Assembly: GCA_938015415.1 (NCBI GenBank)
Contig: CALLPK010000018.1
Coordinates: forward strand, 1-34,558
DNA length: 34,558 bases
Source: an uncultured Saprospiraceae bacterium
Lineage (GTDB): Bacteria > Bacteroidota > Bacteroidia > Chitinophagales > Saprospiraceae
Direction of reading: 5' to 3'
Shown here: in pieces, positions 29,924-34,558 of the stretch
Layout: each line of letters opens with the position of its first letter
Numbering within the stretch: position 1 is the first letter of the stretch
The notes under the pieces: generated by a model
What the model was told of the DNA's origin: nothing
The model's database searches: none
Seen by the model: the letters and a program-made list of their open reading frames with translations, nothing else
Made by a program: the position numbers and the translations under genes

Positions 29924-31705
29924 ATGACATTAAATGAATTATATCGACAAAGAGCGGAAGATTTTAAACAGCGAGCCACCGCATTACAGGCGCGTTATGA
30001 AAAATTTGGCCTTGTAAGACTGGCTAGTTTTATCATTGGACTGGCCATATTAATTTTTCTATACTCTACCAACCCATTAATAGGAATAATAGCAACTTTC
30101 ATTTTTTTAGCGACCTTTTATCGACTGGTCATCTGGCACCAACGACTACTCCACGAAAAACAAATTGAAGAAGCACTGGCCCTTATCAATCGCCAGGAAC
30201 TGGCTTTTATGCAAGATGACTTCCAGGCTTTTGCGGATGGTAAAGAGTTTATGGACCCGGCGCATCCCAACAGTATCGATATGGATATTTTTGGCCCGTA
30301 TTCTTTTTTTCAATATGCTAACCGTACGACCACTTCAATGGGTAAAAAACGGTTGGCCGAATATCTGACCACCGTTGCCGACGCCTCCGAAATTCGCGAT
30401 CGGCAACAAGCAATTGCAGAACTGCAGGATCAGCTGGAATGGCGGCAAAAATTTCGTGCGCACGGGATGTCCACAGAAGATGCGCCCGAGCATCTGGAGC
30501 AATTGAAAACATGGCTGGCACAACCAGATTTTATCCGGTCTAATTCCTTAAACAAAGCGGCTTTGATCGTCGCTCCGGTCCTCTCCTTTATCGGTTTATA
30601 CGTTTGGATTTTTCATTGGCCCTGGTACATCTCTATGGTGTTTTTCTTTGCCGCATTTTATATGTTACGTGTTACACTGAATCAGGTCAACCAAACCCAC
30701 GTACAAACGACCAACGCGGGAAAAACGTTGGCCTACTATGCTTATTTGATTGAGCATTTAGAAGATAAACATTTTCAATCCGACAAGTTACAGTCCCTGA
30801 GCTCGGCACTGGATACAGATGCCAAAAAAGCATCGGCGCGGTTAAAACGATTGTCTTTTATTATTCACCAATTAAACTTGCGTTATAATGCTTTTGTCAT
30901 CATTCTGAATATTTTTACGCTCTGGGATTTACAGTGGGTTTACCGTTTGGAACAATGGAAAGCGGAACAACGGGACGATCTCCCGCAGTGGTTTGCGGCC
31001 CTGGCAGAATTTGAAGCACTGGTTAGTTTTGCGACCGTATACTATAATCGCCCCGCTTGGGTATTTCCCGAAATCACTACTGCACCACTATTCAACGCAA
31101 CCGGACTGGGGCATCCACTGATCGCGCCAAAAGAGCGGGTCTCCAACGATATCAAAATTCCAACCAAAGGACATATCAAATTGGTAACGGGTAGTAATAT
31201 GGCGGGAAAAAGCACTTTTTTACGGACCGTCGGATTAAATATTGTGCTGGCGATGGCAGGTGCACCCGTTTGTGCCGAAAAGTTAAGTTTACCCATCCTG
31301 GAACTCTATAGTAGTATGCGCACGCAAGATGCTCTACACGAAAGTACTTCCTCTTTTTACGCCGAACTCAAACGTTTAAAAATCATCATCGAAGCGGTCG
31401 AAGAAAAAGAAAATGTATTATTTTTAATGGATGAAATTTTAAAAGGAACCAACTCCAACGATCGCCATACGGGATCAAAAGCATTAATCACCCAATTAAT
31501 AAAATCAAAAGGTTCTGGAATTATTGCTACCCACGACTTAGAACTGGGTGCAATGGCCGAAACGGCAGACGGTGCGATCGAAAATCTTTGTATAGAAGTC
31601 GCGGTTGAAAATGGGAAATTGATTTTTGATTATAAACTCAAACCGGGGGTAAGTCAGAGTTTTAATGCGACCCTATTAATGAGAGAGATGGGCATTCGAG
31701 TGTAG
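29924..31705 (+). CDS. Membrane-anchored MutS-like ATPase
   Basis: From the ATG at 29924 the protein has 593 residues. The earlier TTG reading overlaps the promoter. Two helices near the N-terminus (about 28-68: LASFIIGLAILIFLYS, IGIIATFIFLATFYRL) and two in the middle (about 210-250: LIVAPVLSFIGLYVWIF, ISMVFFFAAFYMLRV) suggest four membrane spans. Between them is a MutS core/clamp-like helical part (FGPYSFFQYANRTTTSMGKKRL). The C-terminal MutS ATPase has LVTGSNMAGKSTFLRT (Walker A about 425), SSFYAELKRLK, LFLMDEILKGTN (Walker B about 503) and the switch ATHDLELG. The mismatch-reading N-terminal domain is missing. Its function is not known; it is not a conventional mismatch repair protein. 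Confidence 0.85.
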   Translation: MTLNELYRQRAEDFKQRATALQARYEKFGLVRLASFIIGLAILIFLYSTNPLIGIIATFIFLATFYRLVIWHQRLLHEKQIEEALALINRQELAFMQDDFQAFADGKEFMDPAHPNSIDMDIFGPYSFFQYANRTTTSMGKKRLAEYLTTVADASEIRDRQQAIAELQDQLEWRQKFRAHGMSTEDAPEHLEQLKTWLAQPDFIRSNSLNKAALIVAPVLSFIGLYVWIFHWPWYISMVFFFAAFYMLRVTLNQVNQTHVQTTNAGKTLAYYAYLIEHLEDKHFQSDKLQSLSSALDTDAKKASARLKRLSFIIHQLNLRYNAFVIILNIFTLWDLQWVYRLEQWKAEQRDDLPQWFAALAEFEALVSFATVYYNRPAWVFPEITTAPLFNATGLGHPLIAPKERVSNDIKIPTKGHIKLVTGSNMAGKSTFLRTVGLNIVLAMAGAPVCAEKLSLPILELYSSMRTQDALHESTSSFYAELKRLKIIIEAVEEKENVLFLMDEILKGTNSNDRHTGSKALITQLIKSKGSGIIATHDLELGAMAETADGAIENLCIEVAVENGKLIFDYKLKPGVSQSFNATLLMREMGIRV

Positions 31706-31753
31706 AAATTTGTTTCGAAAACTTTTTAATTTCATTACTCATCCCTTAAGAGA

Positions 31754-31819
31754 GAAAAACTAAAAATTATCAAAACTCTCTTTAGGGGCGGGGTAAATTT
31801 TGGTAATTTTTAATTTTTC
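31754..31819. repeat. Conserved-loop hairpin element D3
   Basis: Positions 31754-31775 pair with 31798-31819 over 22 bp with one mismatch and one wobble (core TAAAAATTATCAAAA with TTTTGGTAATTTTTA). The 22-nt loop (31776-31797) reads CTCTCTTTAGGG then GCGGGGTAAA, the same core as D1 and D2. It lies 49 bases after the MutS-like stop. Confidence 0.85.
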
Positions 31820-31945
31820 AGATGTAAATCAGTTTGAAAAATTCATATACAAAAGATATACACGTTACACAATCGAGTGCCTCTACGTTCTTTGCGTCTC
31901 TGCGAGAAAAAACCTATTAAAAACAACCTCAACCCCCAACAAAAC

Positions 31946-33040
31946 ATGATAGAACATAAAAAAACATCCACTCCTTCCGTACTCATTATCGGCGCCGGTC
32001 TTAGTGGTTTAACTTTAGCTTACTATCTTCAAAAAAAAGATATTTCTTATCAACTTTTAGAAGCTAGATCACGAATAGGTGGCCGAATTTTTACCAACTA
32101 TCAAGAAGGAACTGCACCATTAGAAATAGGAGCTACTTGGTTAGGCAAAAAACATCAAGAACTTAATAACTTATTGACAGAATTAGACCTTGAAATCTTC
32201 GAACAAATCCTAGGAGACCGAGCTATTTATGAACCAATTTCTACCAGTCCTCCACAACTGGTTTCGCTGCCTCCTAACAACGACCCAAGCTATCGAATCA
32301 AAGGAGGTTCTTCCGCTTTAATCAATTCACTTGTCGAAAAAATTAAACACAAAAACATTCTACTAAATCAAGTAGTTACCAACATTTCATCCACAACTAA
32401 CGGCCTTTCTGTTAAAACAAAAATAAATGAATTTCAATCAGATTTAGTTGTTTCTACCTTGCCTCCTTTTCTATTAACCAATACCATTAAATTTAATCCA
32501 AGCCTACCAGAAACGTTTGAAAAAATAACTGCGACTACGCACACCTGGATGGGAGAATCAATCAAAGTGGGACTCCGTTATACGACGCCTTTTTGGCGAG
32601 CAGAAAACAGCAGTGGAACCATTTTTAGTAACGTAGGTCCCATTCCAGAAATGTATGATCACGCCGATGCTAAGGATAAATATTTCTCAATAAAAGGTTT
32701 TTTCAATGGCGCTTATTTTTCGGTCTCCAAAGAAGAACGATTAGAAATGGTCTTGACACAACTAGAAAAATATTATGGTCCACAAGCAAGAGATTTTGTC
32801 AGCTATGAAGAAGGTGTTTGGCAAAATGAACCTTTTACTTATGCCCCTTATGACCAACATGTTTTGCCTCACCAAAATAATGGACACGCCATTTTTTCAG
32901 ACATTTTAATGGACGGAAAATTCTACCTGGCCGGAGCAGAAACGGCTAAACAATATCCTGGATATATGGAAGGTGCCGTACGAAGTGCACAACGGGTAGC
33001 AAAGCAAATTACCAAAGAACATTCAAGTTTAGTATCTTGA
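31946..33040 (+). CDS. FAD-dependent amine oxidase family protein
   Basis: From the ATG at 31946 the protein has 364 residues. It has the dinucleotide motif VLIIGAGLSGLTLAYYL, the second FAD motif LEARSRIGGRIFTNY, APLEIGATWLG, and the C-terminal FAD motif FYLAGAETAKQYPGYMEGAVRSAQRVA. These define the monoamine-oxidase/phytoene-desaturase-like flavoprotein group. It is shorter than typical monoamine oxidases (about 450-520) and has no signal peptide. The longer reading from 31877 starts in repeat-like sequence (CTACGTTCTTTGCGTCTCTGCGAG) and is unlikely. Base composition appears AT-richer than the neighbouring MutS-like gene. The substrate is unknown. Confidence 0.85.
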   Translation: MIEHKKTSTPSVLIIGAGLSGLTLAYYLQKKDISYQLLEARSRIGGRIFTNYQEGTAPLEIGATWLGKKHQELNNLLTELDLEIFEQILGDRAIYEPISTSPPQLVSLPPNNDPSYRIKGGSSALINSLVEKIKHKNILLNQVVTNISSTTNGLSVKTKINEFQSDLVVSTLPPFLLTNTIKFNPSLPETFEKITATTHTWMGESIKVGLRYTTPFWRAENSSGTIFSNVGPIPEMYDHADAKDKYFSIKGFFNGAYFSVSKEERLEMVLTQLEKYYGPQARDFVSYEEGVWQNEPFTYAPYDQHVLPHQNNGHAIFSDILMDGKFYLAGAETAKQYPGYMEGAVRSAQRVAKQITKEHSSLVS

Positions 33041-33163
33041 AATATTAACTAGTAAGAAACTAGCATTTAAAAATATAACCGCGTTCGAGTGAAGCAAGAA
33101 GCATTCTGCCTAAATTTCAACCCATATTCCTGTTTATAAAAACTTTTATTAAAAAATCACTCT

Positions 33164-33904
33164 ATGCGCTATCTTCTTATCCTACTCATTTTTGCAGCTT
33201 GCTCTCCAACCGATCAAAATACTGCAGCTCCACCCCAATCTGCGACCACCGTTTCCAATCCTCCTCCCCTCGTCGCCAACCGCTACAACGTAGCACTACT
33301 CATCATGGACGGCGTTTATAATACCGAACTCACCGCTCCTTATGATATTTTTCAACACACTATTTTCAGAAAAAAAATTAAGGCCATGAATACCTTTACG
33401 GTAGCCAATACCTTAGAACCAATTACAAGTTTTGAAGGAATGCGAATTTTACCTGATTACAATTATCTATCCCCTGATTTACCTTCTATCGACATCCTGG
33501 TTGTTCCCAGTGCCGAGCATCACTTAGATACAGATTTAGAGGATGAGGTGATGTTAGATTTTGTGCGAAAAACTAGCAAAGATGCACTTTACGTAACTTC
33601 TCATTGTGACGGCGCTTTTGTATTGGCACAAGCCGGTTTACTGGACGAAGTTTCCTCTACCACTTTTCCCAGTGATATTCCAAAATATCGAAAACGATTT
33701 CCGAATCTGGATATTCGCGATAGTGTTTTATTTGTCCATGATGGAAAATTCATCACTTCTGCTGGCGGAGCTAAGTCCTTTGAAGCGGCGCTATATCTTT
33801 GTGAGGTAGTATACGGAGCGGAGATTGCCCGTAGTTTAGCCGGGGGCCTAGTAATTGATTGGAATTTAGAAAATGTACCACACCTCAAGATTACCAGGAA
33901 ATAA
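33164..33904 (+). CDS. DJ-1/PfpI-family lipoprotein
   Basis: The 246-residue protein opens with a lipoprotein signal, MRYLLILLIFAAC, placing the lipidated Cys at residue 13, followed by a Pro/Ala-rich linker. From about residue 40 it is a DJ-1/PfpI (class I glutamine-amidotransferase-like) domain: NVALLIMDGVYNTELTAPYDIF, DILVVPSAEHH, the nucleophile elbow YVTSHCDGAFVLAQAGLL (Cys about 148) and FITSAGGAKSFEAALYL. The type resembles the sensor half of GATase1-AraC regulators, but no HTH is present. It may sense or modify small molecules in the periplasm. Activity is unknown. Confidence 0.85.
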   Translation: MRYLLILLIFAACSPTDQNTAAPPQSATTVSNPPPLVANRYNVALLIMDGVYNTELTAPYDIFQHTIFRKKIKAMNTFTVANTLEPITSFEGMRILPDYNYLSPDLPSIDILVVPSAEHHLDTDLEDEVMLDFVRKTSKDALYVTSHCDGAFVLAQAGLLDEVSSTTFPSDIPKYRKRFPNLDIRDSVLFVHDGKFITSAGGAKSFEAALYLCEVVYGAEIARSLAGGLVIDWNLENVPHLKITRK

Positions 33905-34273
33905 TTACTCACTAATCTCTCCATTTATCACTGTCAAATCCCCAAATCTTTTCATTCAATAGACAAACTCCGTTAGATCTTCTAAGTCTCCTCGTTGTCT
34001 CTACCCCTTACATTTTCACGCACGAATATAATAATTACTATGTCACAGATTTAATAAAAAAACAATTTTTCGCTCATCTTGGCACCCTTTTCGATAATTA
34101 CATTTTGTATATCCACTCTATCCTCTCGTTATTGCTCCTCTCGTTATTGCTCCTCTCTGATAGAGAATCAAAAAGTAATTCTATATTAAAATCCATGGCC
34201 ATCATCTCGTAGACAAATATTCATTCTTAAATAGCTTTCAAATTAATACTCTTTAATCTTTAATTAAAAAACA
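33905..34273. other. AT-rich intergenic region with a 15-bp tandem repeat
   Basis: No gene was found. CTCCTCTCGTTATTG-type units repeat about two and a half times from 34120 to 34157 (period 15). Nearby CTCCTCGTTGTCTCTACCCC (about 33990) looks related to sequence upstream of the amine oxidase gene. Confidence 0.55.
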
Positions 34274-34423
34274 ATGAAAAAAACATTACATGTTTTACTT
34301 AAAAATAGAAGACAGAAAATGTCTATCTGCTTTTCAATATTTAAAAAGCAATCTAACATTTTTTTAATCTTTATCCTTACTTTTTCAAGTATACAGTTAC
34401 ATGGTAACTCTCTAACCCCCTAA
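34274..34423 (+). pseudogene. N-terminus of an exported protein, apparently cut off by an insertion sequence
   Basis: The 49-codon reading frame (ATG 34274, TAA 34421-34423) encodes MKKTLHVLLKNRRQKM, then a hydrophobic signal segment FLIFILTFSSIQLHGNSLTP. This shape (basic start with a long lead before the signal) is what SusC/RagA-type TonB receptors with STN domains often show in Bacteroidota. The frame stops within about 10 bases of the presumed left end of the IS that carries the transposase starting at 34472. The remainder would lie beyond the window, so the disruption is inferred. Confidence 0.5.
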
Positions 34424-34558
34424 ATAACTGGACACAATTTATTAATTTTAGTTTTATAAAATTGTGTGAATATGTCAAAACATCGAAAACATTGGACCAA
34501 GGCTGAAAAGCTTGAAATTATTAACTACTACAAACAGCATGGCGTAGCTAAAACGAAA
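34424..34558 (+). mobile_element. Left end of an IS3-family-like insertion sequence
   Basis: The sequence from about 34427 (ACTGGACACAATTT) to the window edge is the presumed IS left end. ACACAATTT (34432-34440) and AAATTGTGT (34459-34467) form a perfect 9-bp inverted repeat just before the transposase ATG. The exact terminal base and target duplication cannot be set without the right end. Confidence 0.6.
34472..34558 (+). CDS. Transposase OrfA, IS3 family-like (partial, runs off the window)
   Basis: Twenty-nine codons are visible, beginning MSKHRKHWTKAEKLEIINYY and continuing KQHGVAKTK. A basic start followed by a helix-turn-helix of this kind is typical of the OrfA/HTH part of IS3-family transposases. 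The rest, including the DDE catalytic part, lies beyond the right edge. Confidence 0.75.
   Translation, partial: MSKHRKHWTKAEKLEIINYYKQHGVAKTK

Noticed and set aside
31877-31945. N-terminal extension of the amine oxidase
   Set aside because: It starts with GTG in repeat-like DNA (CGTTCTTTGCGTCTCTGCGAG-type) and the FAD motif begins soon after the later ATG.

Overview
The window reads as the chromosome of a Bacteroidota bacterium, most probably a Saprospiria/Lewinella-like lineage (the class is an inference). Evidence: two proteins end in type IX secretion (T9SS) type A sorting domains, one of them a giant protein with GEVED, SprB-like and CARDB modules; several genes are preceded by the Bacteroidota promoter box TAnnTTTG, some with an upstream TTG/TTTG; and Shine-Dalgarno sequences are generally absent. 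No rRNA, tRNA, CRISPR or prophage was recognised.

Layout, left to right. 1-373: non-coding, repeat-bearing. 374-3245 (minus): a BTAD regulator with a coiled-coil partner, a short four-helix-bundle protein and a DAGAT/PlsC-type acyltransferase. 3316-3450: three nested tandem arrays. 3592-6187 (plus): a TlpA-like thioredoxin protein, a small membrane protein and an APH-type phosphotransferase. 6188-6555: two large hairpins sharing one loop sequence. 6556-10562 (minus): a quinone-oxidoreductase-like dehydrogenase, a lipoprotein with a clear terminator, a conserved helical protein and the ABC-F ATPase Uup. 10686-14604 (minus), with a divergent gene at 14769-15641: an uncharacterised cluster of two ATP-grasp-type ligases, a class I glutamine amidotransferase and two alpha/beta-hydrolase esterases. 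15652-19416: an RskA-type anti-sigma factor, a secreted protein, cystathionine gamma-synthase/lyase and TruC. 19557-25235: two convergent T9SS cargo genes sharing one bidirectional terminator. 25453-29813 (minus): SmpB, a DPP-IV-type peptidase and an ScfR-like XRE regulator. 29924-33904 (plus): a membrane-anchored MutS-like ATPase, a flavin amine oxidase and a DJ-1/PfpI lipoprotein. 34274 to the end: the N-terminus of an exported protein apparently cut off by an insertion sequence whose transposase begins at 34472.

The most promising undescribed system is the ATP-grasp/amidotransferase/esterase cluster. It looks like a cytoplasmic route that makes, amidates and trims a small amide- or peptide-like metabolite, but its substrate cannot be read from sequence. 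The intergenic DNA is the second theme. Three hairpins have different but self-complementary arms around a conserved 22-nt loop. An exact 16-mer (GCGCTTCGCTTGTTGA) recurs at three sites, and a GGATCGGTTAATCAGT family recurs in gaps. A composite repeat occurs in the same orientation on both sides of uup. Three genes (uup, the MutS-like gene and the ScfR-like gene) have TAnnTTTG boxes only 4-6 nt before their ATG, which predicts leaderless mRNAs.
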